DNA from: Notospermus geniculatus | Lineage: Eukaryota > Nemertea > Pilidiophora > Heteronemertea > Lineidae | DNA: 64,000 nt | Assembly: GCA_002633025.1 (NCBI GenBank) | Contig: NMRB01000040.1 | Span: 301,316 to 365,315, forward strand | Direction: 5' to 3' | Shown here: in pieces, positions 1-13,699 of the stretch | Layout of the letters: every line of letters begins with the position of its first letter | Position numbering within the stretch: the first letter of the stretch is position 1 | The notes under the pieces: generated by a model | What the model was told of the DNA's origin: nothing | Seen by the model: the letters and a program-made list of their open reading frames with translations, nothing else | Databases searched by the model: none | Made by a program: the position numbers and the translations under genes

Positions 1-1363
1 CGAGTCGCTCACTTGGGGAAACTCCCGGCATGCATTTCGTTTTCTTTCCAATCCGACATGCTGATTGGCTAAACGTGGAACATTTCACGCCTGCAACCCA
101 CAGTAGTACCTTTCCCCGAGGAAGAGCAAATATCGTTCGGAATTTCGCCTTTACTGGGCATGCTCACATTCCCCGAAGCTCGGGGAAGAAATTTCCTCGG
201 GGAAGCTTTCCGAACACGGCCTGAGTATATACATTTAATACGAATCGCCTATGTTTGCATGTCTTGAATGAACGGCTGGATTCTTCTAATTTGCATATCG
301 GAATGAGAAATCATGAAAAGCAGAGGTACCCCAAAATCAATGACGTAACCTCATTTGCATATCATAATGAGAAATCACGAATTCTGTTAGTTTCTCAATA
401 AATGACGTCATCGAGTAGACTTTGTTTACCGATTACGTCATCCAATGTTGTGTAAACGTCACCAGCACATGGTTATGTAGGCCCCTATTCCATGTATTCT
501 GGACAGCTGGATGTCAGTCGAATTTGTTGTGGTCGAGTTCACGCTTAAACAGTTAAATCAAACGATCTAAATGGTGCTGGGGGAGGCAGGGACGCCCAGC
601 TACAAGTATACCTTGCATATGAGGAGAAATTTTCTTGGGTAAGGCGAAACTAAGTAAATAAAGATGACAGAGAGAGCAGAGGCAAATGTCACTTGTCAGC
701 AGCATGCATGCATGGTCAGACTCAGACTCAACTGTCTCATCATCATGACATGAGATGCATGTACATACATGTACATAGGGGCCTACATGATAACCAGCAT
801 GTAGGCCTAGGCCTATCATTGTAGCTATGTAGGCTATATGTGGACCCCCCCTCCCCCCCGTCAGCATGGTCAGGAGTATATGAATATGCGTTTCTGCTGG
901 TGGGCAAAACGCGCAACGTCATCATGGCGGACACTGTCGGAGTTACGTCGTGAAAACGATCTATTTAGTAGGCCTAGTTCATGAGTTATTAAAGGCGTTC
1001 TAACGCTAAGGCCATTTTACGGTTCCGAACACGATGTAAAAGTGCTATAGGCTCCCTATTTAGGCATATAGGCCTATTTCAGCAATTTAATTTTAATTGT
1101 TAGGCCTTGGCCTACTCTTGTAGGCCTAGGCCTATTATTGATATTCCGATTGCAATTTTTTAGTTTGCTTTGGCAAGTATCCACTTTGCGAAATGAAACA
1201 TCAGCAGATACGTAAACCAAGGAACACTGTCATGACTGTGTATGAAAATTGAGTCCTGAGACAGTAAAAATGAAGTCAGTATGTGAAGCCAAATCAGCCA
1301 CTTATTCGTCTTTCCTCACAATCAAGATTAGTTTGTAAGATTTCATGGATTCTTTTGCTTCAG
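1..1363. other. 5' spacer with repeat debris, no confident exon
   Basis: No exon could be assigned here, although the first coding exon of the downstream PLP enzyme should lie here or outside the window. The first 225 bases contain several GGGGAA/TTCCCC blocks in both orientations and look like a degraded inverted-repeat element. Around 890-955 a block containing GGCAAAACGCGCAACGTCA and a TGTCGGAGTTACGTCGTG segment recurs near 54600-54720, so it is a dispersed repeat. Many TAGGCCTA words lie between 800 and 1140. The ATG at 924 within this repeat opens only a ten-codon frame and was not used. Confidence 0.5.
289..440 (+). promoter_or_regulatory. Octamer/CRE-like direct repeat
   Basis: Two ATTTGCAT octamers (289-296 and 353-360) sit at the front of a roughly 64-base direct repeat. 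Each is followed by AATGAGAAATCA and then by a CRE-like word: TGACGTAA at 341 and the perfect TGACGTCA at 403. A third, TTACGTCA, is at 433. The spacing suggests a duplicated POU/CREB-type module. It is upstream of the PLP enzyme, but the transcription start is unknown, so the regulatory role is inference. Confidence 0.35.
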
Positions 1364-4595
<3,232 letters not shown>

Positions 4596-4875
4596 GATTG
4601 GGCGTGTCTGAATCCGAGCTAGTCCTCTTAAAGGAGCAAGGTATTGCCACTTTTTCTCGACAGCTGGCGCCACTGCGCCACTCTCCAACCCAGGGATTAA
4701 TTTTGTCGGCGAATTAACCTGATTTACTATGCACGTCGGCAGTCAAATAACGCATTTGTAACTGAGAAAAGTCAGGGAATCCTGCTGTGTTGATTATTGC
4801 AACTTTGGACAGGAGATATTATCTGCAATGTTAATTGTTGTACAGATGTATGTGACTGTAAATAATTATTTTGTG

Positions 4876-4881
4876 AATAAA
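4876..4881 (+). terminator. Poly(A) signal of the PLP enzyme gene
   Basis: AATAAA lies 281 bases after the stop codon at 4593-4595 and is the first canonical signal after it. A DNA transposon starts 25 bases further on, about where cleavage would be expected. Confidence 0.6.
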
Positions 4882-4906
4882 ATTGTAATTTTATGTAAAC
4901 AGTGAA

Positions 4907-5750
4907 TACAGTGGAACCTCGGTTGGGGACCACCTCGGTAATGGGACCACCTCACCTAAGTGGACCACTTTAGTCCAGTCCCGATTATTTTATCATTAAT
5001 TTCCATTAACATGACCTCGGTAACAGGACCACCTCGGTATCCGGACCGGGACCACTGAAATTGGCAGTCCCAAAGACCAAAATTCACAAGTGGACCAGTG
5101 ACTGGAAACAGAAAGACATCTGAACTGAGTAACTACCTGCTGCAGAGGTGTAAATGAGTTTAACATCACTTTTACTTCATATTTTCTGGTTTGATTCAAT
5201 AGAATAATAATCACTTTAGTATTGACATTCAGTTACACTCAATTTAAGAATTTTGTTACGTTCTGGGTACTGTACAAATGTATGTGCACAGTTGTAGGCT
5301 TTCAATTGAGCTTGCAAAGGTGACAAACAGTTGACAATAACACCTTAATCACACATGAAGGAACACAATGCGGTTAATTGGTGTGCATCATAACAGTTTG
5401 TTGGTCTTACTGACATGGAATTGTACAGATGGTTCTACACAATCTTATTCCATGACATCCAAAGTGTGAGAAGATGAGATGAATTCAAGCGATGCCCTTT
5501 CATCTTATTTCACATGACATGTGAGAAGATGGGGTCAATTTAAGCACTGTCCTTTAGTCTAAGTATTTCATGACATGTGAGAAGATGAGATAATCTAAAT
5601 AGTGTTATTTAAGTTTTGGCAAGAATACACTGTCATATACATACATGTATTTCATATTTGGTCTGACAATTTCGGTAACAGGACCACCTCACCTAAGTGG
5701 ACCACTTGCTCCAGTCCCGTGGGTGGTCCCCTTACCGAGGTTCCACTGTA
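4907..5750. mobile_element. Non-autonomous DNA transposon, TIR TACAGTGGAACCTCGGT
   Basis: This 844-base element begins TACAGTGGAACCTCGGT and ends with the near-complement ACCGAGGTTCCACTGTA, with TA at both outer ends as expected for a TA target duplication. Subterminal blocks repeat GGACCACCTCGGTA and AAGTGGACCACTT several times near both ends. There is no transposase frame. TIR style and TA target resemble pogo/Tigger-derived MITEs, which is an inference from end sequence only. Confidence 0.75.
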
Positions 5751-6293
5751 TTTTGTCAAATGATAAGTTCCCACAGTTGATTCCAATACATGTAGACCTA
5801 TTGATTGTTTATGATTGACATCTTGACTAATCAAGGCCTCCGGTCACTCCGCCCTTCGAACTACGCTCCCTTCACCCTTGACGACCACCGTTTGTCATCC
5901 TGCTCGCAGACAGGTCGTTCTATGGACCGCACACCCCCCCACCACTGTCAATGATAAATGCGTGTAATCCAATGTTTTGTGAATAAAACATGCATTAACG
6001 TATTAGATTATTCTTCATTTTGAGATTTTCATAGATCCAAACCTCACAATGTTCCTATCTTCGTCATAAACCGCGCTTTCAGTAACGTTTGGCTGCTTCA
6101 GCCGCCACGCTCATCATGCTCATGGCCGGCAAATGCGAGCGATAAATGCTACGGTGGTCGGCAAGGGTGGATGGAGCGATAGTAGGAGTGACAGGAAGCC
6201 TTGGTTGGGCAAGATGATGATTGAATGATGTAAACTCCTCATAGCACCAGAGAATAAACACTTCTGAGACGCCCCCTCCCGGGTGTCGTTAGC
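5751..6293. other. Spacer without recognised gene
   Basis: No supported exon on either strand. An AATAAAACATGC at about 5981 could be a poly(A) signal but has no gene attached. The open frames on the minus strand here are short and resemble nothing I know. Confidence 0.4.
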
Positions 6294-9200
6294 ATGGCTG
6301 TTCCAGGTTTTACACCAACCTGGCGTAAAAATCATGTGACAACCATTGACATTAGAGTTCTGTCAGATTGCATTGAAAATGCAATAAATCAGTGCAATCT
6401 TGGCTCTCGTGACTGTAAATACTCAAAAATAAGCTCATCTCGATTTGGTAGGTGCTGGTCCTCACACTTCAGACCCAGAGCCTGCACTAACACTGCTGAT
6501 TTTCCTGATACAAGGCAAGGAAGGGGCAGAGGTAGGCCCTGGCCATGCTGGCTGTTTAGCCTACTGTTAGCATGTGCTTGGAGGAATTATACTGTCAGTA
6601 TAATTCCTCCAAGGCATGTGGAATACCAGGTACATTTTTCCTGAGACAGATCCTGGATATTCTTTTTCCTTCTTTTTTCTTACCTCTATCTAGCACTGTA
6701 AAGTTTATTGTAATACTTCAACCGACAAAAGAATGGTGAAATTTTTTAAGGTACAATAAACTATTTGTATTTGTATTTATTTGTATTTGTGGTTAGGCTA
6801 GCAATAGCATAGGCCTAGCAGGCTAGGCCTAGGCCCCCCCTCATGCTCATTCATTCCCTGATCCAGACACCATCCAGCACCATCATCCATGCATGTGCAT
6901 GCAATAATGTGAACTCAAATCTATCTAGTGACCCGCATTTTCCATCACTCAGGCTACTGCAACAGCCTATAACAACAGGTGCCTCCATCCAAACCAACAG
7001 TCGTCAGAATGGCCCATTCAATGGGTAGGCTGACCTGCCCCATGTTTAGCCCCTAGGGTTAGGCCTAACCCTACCCTACTCCCTTGCCGCCTACACTTTT
7101 ACAGCCCGAATTTACTTAACCATGTTAACCCTATGTTGCGGATGACTCTCAGACTCCGAGGTGCCTGTGTTACAGCTGACCATTGCTCAGGCTCAGCCAG
7201 TCGGCCTAGGCCTAGGCCTAGGTAGGCGGTCTATAGCCAGTTATTTCACCCGCCCCTCAATATTCGTTTTGTACTATCATGGTCAGTTCACTCCCAAAAC
7301 TGTAATATGCCCCCAATTGAAACGATCATCATTGGGGAGGCCAAGTCTGTTTTGAGCCATTAAGGCTTATCGCTACACCTTCAAACTTCATTCTCTATTG
7401 AGCGCAATTAATAGATTACAGTTGTCATCTCCCATGTCTCCAGTGGAGAAATGAACGTTTTATTACCGGTAGCTATATTGTATGAATTCTTGTTTTCCAG
7501 GGAGTCGCTCCTTGTCCCCCATGAGTCTTTTGTACGGTACTCGAGTTATCTTATCCTGCATACCTCAGTTGTTATCCGCTATGTTATGTTTGACAGGAAT
7601 GTAATAATCCTTCCTGTTAGTGTTATGCTGTCTGTAAAGGTTTTGTCTTTTTCTATAACAGACAAATATTACGATGTGTAAAGACTCAAATATTTGAGTT
7701 TGGTTTTATCTTTTGTCACCCTCGATTAAGTGCATTCATTGTCTCCTGGTTGTTTGTGGGTGTTTGTGTTAGACAAAGGAGAGAAGGGGGAATTACCAAA
7801 TTAGAGTTTTGGTAGCGAGGTACATTTATAAAACCAAAGAAACGAGCAAATCCAAAATGTGATATTCAAATCTATATATTACACTATATACACGGTACAA
7901 ACGTTTTCGGCAGCATCCTGCTAGCCCTCATCAGGTAAAATGAGAAATATTACAAATTGAAGAAAGACTGGAGCATTAACATAACAGCAATAATACAATT
8001 AGTAACTCTGTTGGGGGTGATTTAAAAGATCCCCAAGAAGAAGAAAGACCCTTGTTGAGCCAGCTGGCTCAACAAGGGTCAACAAACAGCTGGCTCAACA
8101 AGGGTCTTTCTTCTTCTTGGGGATCTTTTAAATCACCCCCAACAGAGTTACTAATTGTATTATTGCTGTTATGTTAATGCTCCAGTCTTTCTTCAATTTG
8201 TAATATTTCTCATTTTACCTGATGAGGGCTAGCAGGATGCTGCCGAAAACGTTTGTACCGTGTATATAGTGTAATATATAGATATGAATATCACATTTTG
8301 GATTTGCTCGTTTCTTTGGTTTTATAAATTACCAAATTATCTGACATTTTGACAACAATTAACAGTGGAGAACTTCGTGGGTGGTGTTTGACTTACATGT
8401 ATCATAAAAAGAGGTTATCGCTTCATCTCATTGTTCAATACCCATCATCCACATTCTGTCTTAACCACTTCAGTATCGGCCATGTTTTGACAATGCCAAG
8501 GCACGTTAAGACTAAGAGTGATGTCGTGACACTGGTTTAAATGGGAAAATGCATACTTATGTCCTGGCATTGATTTCATTGACCCAGTATTAAAATAGAC
8601 CAGGAAGCAGGACTCAATATCATGATGCTATGTTCCAGTATAGCAGGACACGGCACTGAAGTGGTTAAAGCTAAAGTCATGTGAATGCTTCTACTGATTT
8701 TAGTAGTGGTGATCATTCTCTCATTTGGCAAGTTAATTGGAAAGCAGGTGGTTCTACAGCCTGTCTATTGTCTCAAGCAGGTGGGTCTTCCATGTTTATG
8801 AGCCCACTCCAGCTCCCGTCATGCTCCCTCAAGATGCCTCATCACTATCAGCGTCTCAATCTGCAGTATCATAGAATAATCAATACGAATGACGGCTTCG
8901 GTTGGATCACCCATCCTCCAGAGGCCAAACATGCCAAAGGCGCAGAAATGAATCGGTAAAATATTCAGTGGCGTCTTTTGTTGCGGTTGAATGGGCGGCT
9001 GTAGCGATGGAATGATCATGTATTGATTTTGTGAGAATGTTATAAAATCTGAATGTTCGGGAGACCACATTTACATTGAGCTGTCGATTATAGCTGGATC
9101 GCCGTCAGTGTGATGCTGAATATTGGGAGTGATGTTGAGTTAAGAGATACTTCGAGCTGCCTCATGCTGTCCACAGCACTGGGCAGCTCCATTGTTAATG

Positions 9201-11084
9201 TGATGGGGGGAGGGGGGGGGGGCAGCCCTCTTTGACAGCACAGGCTCTGGGCACACTGGTTTGCTCCTGCTGTTCACTTATTGGCCCAATGTTGACTGCA
9301 GCGCCAATGCTGTGGGAGATATATTAGGGGCGATTCGAAGCCTTGCCAAAAGTCACTTTTGGCAAGGCTTTCTATCGTCGATCTGTGTCACATATGACGT
9401 ATGATTTTAATAGAAAATGCATTGCTCGATACATCATACGTGACACGGATCAACGATACGGAGCCTTGCCAAAAGTCCCTATTGACAAGGCCAGACCCAT
9501 GAGTTTTCTTTAGTTCAACCCTCACCCCAACTTGGTGCCATTTATTGTTAGCACTATCCACAATAAGCAAGAGTGGGCCTCTCAGAGTTAACGCTGTTGC
9601 GGTGGCTGGTAGCAGCGATAGTTCCACTTCAGTGAGCACTATGGTGGTTTGATGAAGGAACTGATATACTGTATTGGAAATCATTGATCCTTGCTCATTC
9701 ATCTGTATGTGGATGGGCTGGCAATGGCTCTCAATTGAACTGAAGGTTATACAGCCAAGGCCATACTTGGAAGGGTCTCACAGTCAGGCCTTCGTTTTGT
9801 TAAACCCACAGAAGATGAGGATGTTGTTTTGTTTCTGAGGGCCGTATGCACCAACGAAGATTATCTTGAACTCAGATTGAGCCACAACTTTTCCATTGTC
9901 ACATCATCAATTGAAAAGTTGTGGTTTAACCTGAGTTCAAGATAATCTTCGTTGATGCATACGGCCCTCAGAGATTTGGTTGGGTTTTTCTTTGTGGCCC
10001 TTGTAGTCAGGGATTGTTACAAATACAGTATTTACGTTCTCTTCTGTACCACTATGGTCGACAACTTGTAGTTCTGACCACCGTTTTCTGAAACGTAGTG
10101 TCCTCAAACCTTTAGTTTGTCAGAAGATTGGTCAGTTGGTGATCATTTGAATTGTTTTCTTTCTTATAGGTAAGGAAGCACTTCATAGACATGGAAAGCA
10201 TGGAACGGACAAACCAGGCAAGAAGGTAAGCTTTAGATGCTACTACCCTTCCGAGTTGAAGACATTCATAAACCAAATGATACTTATACAGGGTGCCTCC
10301 ACCAGTGTATCCCACAATTTGATTCTAGCGATAAGCACCCGGCCTCGCATCGGGTGCAATCTGCTCGGCCCCCCCCCCCATGATTGCAAGATTCGCGTAC
10401 CCATCATTCAGTGACAACTTACTTTGCATAAAACTGTAGTTCATATCATCTGGTGTCACTGTTAGATGAGATATTTCATCAGGTGTGCCCATTGTAAAAA
10501 AATCTGTTCTGTATGAATGTTATGCATGTAAATTGCCACTTGCAAAAACCCCTCTAAACTTGCACATTTTGATGCATTCAAGGATATTTAACATCTCTTA
10601 GTTCTCCATCTGAATTTTCCTATTGATATTACGAAGTATCATTCCTGCTGTTGATTTGCCAACAATCTTTATTCCACTAGGTCACCCCTGTGCTCCACAA
10701 AGGAGGTTTTCCAACGTCAGCTGTTTGCAGTAGTCAGGTTTCAAACTAGATGAGGCAATATCAGCCAAATCTACATGCGTTGTACTAGAGTTGCCACTTC
10801 ATCAATGGGGTCTACATGGCGTCCATTGATTTCATGATTTCCTGGGTGTAATGCATAATGCCCATTTTCATACTGTGTGACATAATTCTGAGTCCTAATC
10901 GTTTTCTGAGATGTATCTTGTCAAATGCCTGCAGAGTTTGCTGGGGAAACGAAAACGTAAACGTCATCGTAAGAGACAAGCGACATTGGACCAAGAGGAG
11001 AACAAAAACCTAATCGGTGGAACTTTCTTTCTTCTGCTGTGGTGGTTTGGACAAATTGGACACGGTCAAATTTTTCATATGTGA
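6294..11084 (+). CDS. Tentative three-exon gene, 119 residues, unknown
   Basis: Candidate exons 6294-6447 (ATG in a good context, AGCATGG; donor GTAGGT), 10170-10225 (pyrimidine-rich acceptor, donor GTAAG) and 10935-11084. Their phases fit (1, then 0), giving 119 residues. The N-terminal half has four cysteines; the second half is strongly basic, with KRKRKRHRKR, followed by a short hydrophobic stretch GGTFFLLLWWFG. The stop codon TGA falls inside the terminal repeat of a MITE at 11078, so the original reading frame may have continued. I do not recognise the protein. The first intron is very long (3.7 kb) and full of transposons, so the join is uncertain and may be accidental. Confidence 0.25.
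6577..6613. repeat. Perfect 18-base palindrome of fused TIRs
   Basis: Two 18-base arms, CTTGGAGGAATTATACTG and its exact complement, are separated by a single T. The outer 13 bases match the terminal repeats of the element at 15720-16283, so this looks like two element ends joined with the interior lost. Confidence 0.6.
7894..7936 (-). ncRNA. Hammerhead-ribozyme-like motif, left arm
   Basis: Minus-strand copy, identical to the motif at 8217-8259: CTGATGA, a stem II with GGC/GCC and AGCA/TGCT pairs closed by GGA, then GAAAAC-GTTT-GTA. The extra A after GAAA and the lack of pairing for stem I in cis suggest a degenerate or dimer-dependent ribozyme. Confidence 0.45.
8217..8259 (+). ncRNA. Hammerhead-ribozyme-like motif, right arm
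   Basis: The order CTGATGA, stem II hairpin, GAAA, very short stem III and GTA matches the minimal type I hammerheads described in Penelope-like elements. Stem II is well formed (GGC/GCC plus AGCA/TGCT around a GGA loop with one bulged T). Stem I does not pair convincingly, because the base before CTGATGA and the base after GTA are both C. Activity is therefore doubtful. Confidence 0.5.
9339..9492. repeat. Nested inverted repeats (AGCCTTGCCAAAAGT family)
   Basis: A short palindrome AGCCTTGCCAAAAGT / ACTTTTGGCAAGGCT lies at 9339-9370. Its left half recurs at 9462, giving outer repeats around a second inverted pair: a block near 9375-9412 containing GTGTCACATATGACGTATGAT faces one near 9430-9456 containing ATCATACGTGACAC. 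The structure resembles a small composite foldback element. Confidence 0.5.
9835..9971. repeat. Foldback MITE, 137 bases
   Basis: Nearly perfect inverted arms of about 60 bases, beginning CTGAGGGCCGTATGCA and ending TGCATACGGCCCTCAG, around a short central spacer. A transcript would form one long hairpin. It is non-coding. Confidence 0.75.
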
Positions 11085-11270
11085 CCCTCCACCACAAAAC
11101 CAGTCGGAAGTCACTCTGAGGTTGGCAAGTTGGGACTGAATTGTCTGTTAATTTCAGAATTGTCTGTCTGTTGTGAAACCTGAGTGATTCTGTTTCTTTC
11201 CTGGTGTCATCTCAGTATGTTGAGGCTCATTTTCTGTGTGACTTCTGTTTTTGTGGAGGAGGGTCACATA
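11078..11270. repeat. MITE with TATGTGACCCTCC ends
   Basis: Begins TATGTGACCCTCCACCACAA and ends with the imperfect complement TTGTGGAGGAGGGTCACATA. The interior has no coding capacity. A TACCGGTA octamer overlaps its right edge. It supplies the stop codon of the tentative gene at 6294-11084. Confidence 0.65.
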
Positions 11271-12159
11271 CCGGTATGTTTGTTATTTCAGAATCAGCGC
11301 ATGTAGGATCAAAAATGTAGGTCAAAGGGTAGGCGTAGCCTAAGCCTTCATTGAATATAATAGGCCCTAATCAGAAAATCCAATTTGACATGTTTGGCCC
11401 CTGAATGGCATAAATGGTTGGCATAATTTGGTGTGGGTGTTAATTACTTCATGGACTTGGTTTGTCTTGCTTGAACAAAGAGGGATTTGAATTTTAGGAA
11501 GAGGAAGTTGTATAATTTGTGTTTTCTTTTGAAGTGAGTGAATACTTGGAATATTTTTCAGTTTTATACATTTTCTATGTTTTACCGGTAAATTCAAGTT
11601 TCAACGTGTCGATGTCTCATGTTGAGGACCTAGTTTTCCTTGCAAATGCAACACTTTCTTTGAAATATTTCAGTTGATTGGCTGTGGGAACCTGGCCAAG
11701 AGTCTGACCTTGCAGAGATTTTGCAATTCTTGTTTCCCAGTTCACTTTCAAGAGAATCGTTTTGAGTAACAAGTGCAGTTGGTTTTTCAGGCGAGTCCTC
11801 CTATTTCCTGGTTCTTTGAAGTACTTTTGAGGTGTACTTGACTGAACGGAAGCGACATCAAGTACCTTTGATACACTTTAATTCTTTGTCCAAAATGAGT
11901 TTGCTTTGGGTGGAAACGTCTTATTTTACCTGGAAACATAGTATTCAATATTTGTATATTTGCAGTTTGTCACCTCTTTCTAGTTCACACACACTTATCA
12001 CTTTTGGTGCAGAACAACATTTGCATTTCCTAATTTTGTGGGATTGTAAAACAAACCTGGGCTGGTGGGGTACCTCTTGATTTTTTTGTTGGGCAGTCAG
12101 AGGGTGTCAGAATGGCGTAGTGCTTCATTGGTACCTATCACCTCTGACAGTCCAGGTTC
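11271..12159. other. Spacer without recognised gene
   Basis: AT-rich sequence with no supported exon. The minus-strand frames are short and have no recognisable content. Confidence 0.4.
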
Positions 12160-12510
12160 CATCACCTCCTTTCGACTCTCCCCAGATTTTCAAAAATGGG
12201 ATGCCAAACATACATTTTCCAGGCATCCAAGGCACAAAAAATCATCACTCTGCCACAATATTAAGGGGGCGTGTGCCAGCTGTCCTCCTAAATCCACCAC
12301 CGTTTCATGGTGTCAATGCCAAGGTTTGACAACTTCACACTTCAGTTGTTCCACTGTTTAATTAAACAACATAAAAACCTCTTGGCACAAACTGTTAATT
12401 GGTGGTCACAGCTAATTTAACAAACACTGCATTGAATTTAAAGGATGGAGAATCTGTTTGTTTGATCCGTTGAAGTGTGACGGACAGTTTCAGTTGAGTT
12501 CTTGTTCTCT
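12160..12510 (+). repeat. Duplicated upstream block, copy 1
   Basis: Closely matched by 14962-15505, with diverged stretches and indels. Shared landmarks are AAAAATGGGATGCCAAACAT, TTGTTCCACTGTTT and AAGGATGGAGAATCTGTTTG. Together with the promoter/first-exon blocks it forms a tandemly duplicated 5' region. Confidence 0.7.
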
Positions 12511-12561
12511 GTGTGCTCTTGTTTTATTGGTCAACAAGACTTGTGCTTCCATATATTCTGA

Positions 12562-12594
12562 TATAAAAAGGGACGCGTGGTGACTTGCTGTCAG
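12562..12594 (+). promoter_or_regulatory. TATA promoter P1
   Basis: TATAAAAA at 12562-12569 is followed 29 bases later by an initiator-like GTCAG (about 12590-12594), the spacing expected for RNA polymerase II. The first in-frame ATG of exon 1a lies about 135 bases downstream. The same arrangement recurs at 14429-14461. Confidence 0.65.
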
Positions 12595-12727
12595 AGAGAC
12601 AGGACAGGCCAACCCGCAGGGGTAGACTCAAGCAGGGGGTCACCAGCAACATATTCATATCAGACGTTCTTCACTTTTGCATCTTCCCATTGAATTTGTT
12701 GTATTTGTGGATTTGTGATCAGCGAGA

Positions 12728-12839
12728 ATGGTGGCACCACATACACAGTTGGAAGAAAACTCGACGAAGTCGGACGGCAAGGATAGCATGCCGAGCATCA
12801 TATATCTACAATCGGGAAATCAGACTGAGGTTAAAATCA
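12728..12839 (+). CDS. First coding exon 1a, probably of the SLC26A11-like gene
   Basis: ATG at 12728 opens a 37-codon exon ending at a consensus donor (A|GTAAGT). It encodes a hydrophilic N-terminus, starting MVAPHTQLEENS and ending QSGNQTEVKI. Exon 1b at 14795-14906 encodes a clear paralogue of it with the same donor and phase, which shows this frame is selected. The exon ends in phase 1 while the first recognised transporter exon needs two bases, so at least one further exon (perhaps in the N gap at 20252-20683) must lie between. Linkage to the transporter is inferred from position and strand. Confidence 0.55.
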
Positions 12840-12881
12840 GTAAGTTGTTGTTAATGCGATATTTCATGTTATCCTGTATTT

Positions 12882-13117
12882 AGGGACCGTCTCCAAATAG
12901 TTTTCGTTTCAAACGAATGTAAATATTGTGCAGTTTCTCTAGGGACCGTCTCCAAATAGTTTTCGTTTCAAACGAATGTAAATATCGTGCAGTTTCTCTA
13001 GGGACCGTCTCCAAATAGTTTTCGTTTCAAACGAATGTAAATATCGTGCAGTTTCTCTAGGGACCGTCTCCAAATAGTTTTCGTTTCAAACGAATGTAAA
13101 TATCGTGCAGTTTCTCT
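12882..13117 (+). repeat. Tandem repeat, four 59-base units
   Basis: Four nearly identical copies start at 12882, 12941, 13000 and 13059. Each contains the palindrome TTCGTTTCAAACGAA. They lie 42 bases after the exon 1a donor, in the first intron, and are absent from the duplicated exon 1b region. Confidence 0.9.
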
Positions 13118-13411
13118 GGACAGTCCAGTTTCCTCCTGCTGTACATTGAATTTACTTTAATCAAAAATAGATAAGAGAGGATTTTTGCTTTAATCCTATT
13201 TATAGAGCTATAAATAATAATGCCATTTTTGGCCCTTAGCTGTTGCTTCCGTATCCATCAGTTAGTGTGACGATAGAGCACGCAGAATCCTAAGTCACTG
13301 CAGGATGCTACAAGCCAATCATCACTGATGACAGAATTTCCAGCAACTGGGTCCAACCAACAGGGCGCCGCCTTCAGGACAAATTTGTGATCAGCAGCTT
13401 ATTGTGCCATC

Positions 13412-13699
13412 AACTTGGCGCAGATACTGTGATCACGATTGACTTGATGCAGATACTGTGATCATGATTGACTTGATGCAGATACTGTGATCACGATTGA
13501 CTTGACGCAGATACTGTGATCATGATTGACTTGATGCAGATACTGTGATCACGATTGACTTGATGCAGATACTGTGATCATGATTGACTTGATGCAGATA
13601 CTGTGATCACGATTGACTTGACGCAGATACTGTGATCATGATTGACTTGATGCAGATACTGTGATCACGATTTGACGCAGATACTGTGATCACGATTGA
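13412..13699 (+). repeat. Tandem repeat, about ten 29-base units
   Basis: The unit is built around CAGATACTGTGATCACGATT. Alternate copies read TGATCAC or TGATCAT, and some carry GACGC in place of GATGC, so a 58-base higher-order period is visible. Confidence 0.9.

Larger units (their letters stand above)
7804..8326. mobile_element. Penelope-like foldback with inverted pseudo-LTRs
   Basis: Two 242-base arms, 7825-8066 and 8087-8328, are inverted copies with only one mismatch seen by eye and a 20-base spacer. The right arm overlaps the flanking repeat by two bases. The whole is flanked by a 13-base direct repeat AATTACCAAATTA (7791-7803 and 8327-8339), the mark of a recent insertion. The left side has 21 extra bases (7804-7824) outside the palindrome. 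Each arm carries a CTGATGA...GAAA hammerhead-like core. Inverted pseudo-LTRs, a short tail extension, variable target duplications and hammerhead motifs are known features of Penelope-like retroelements. No reverse transcriptase or GIY-YIG sequence remains. Confidence 0.7.

Noticed and set aside
12585-12854. 89-codon frame overlapping exon 1a
   Set aside because: It reads through the conserved splice donor in a different frame; the exon 1a/1b comparison supports the MVAP frame.
12882-13699. CRISPR-like array
   Set aside because: Units are contiguous without unique spacers and the DNA is eukaryotic; these are ordinary tandem repeats.
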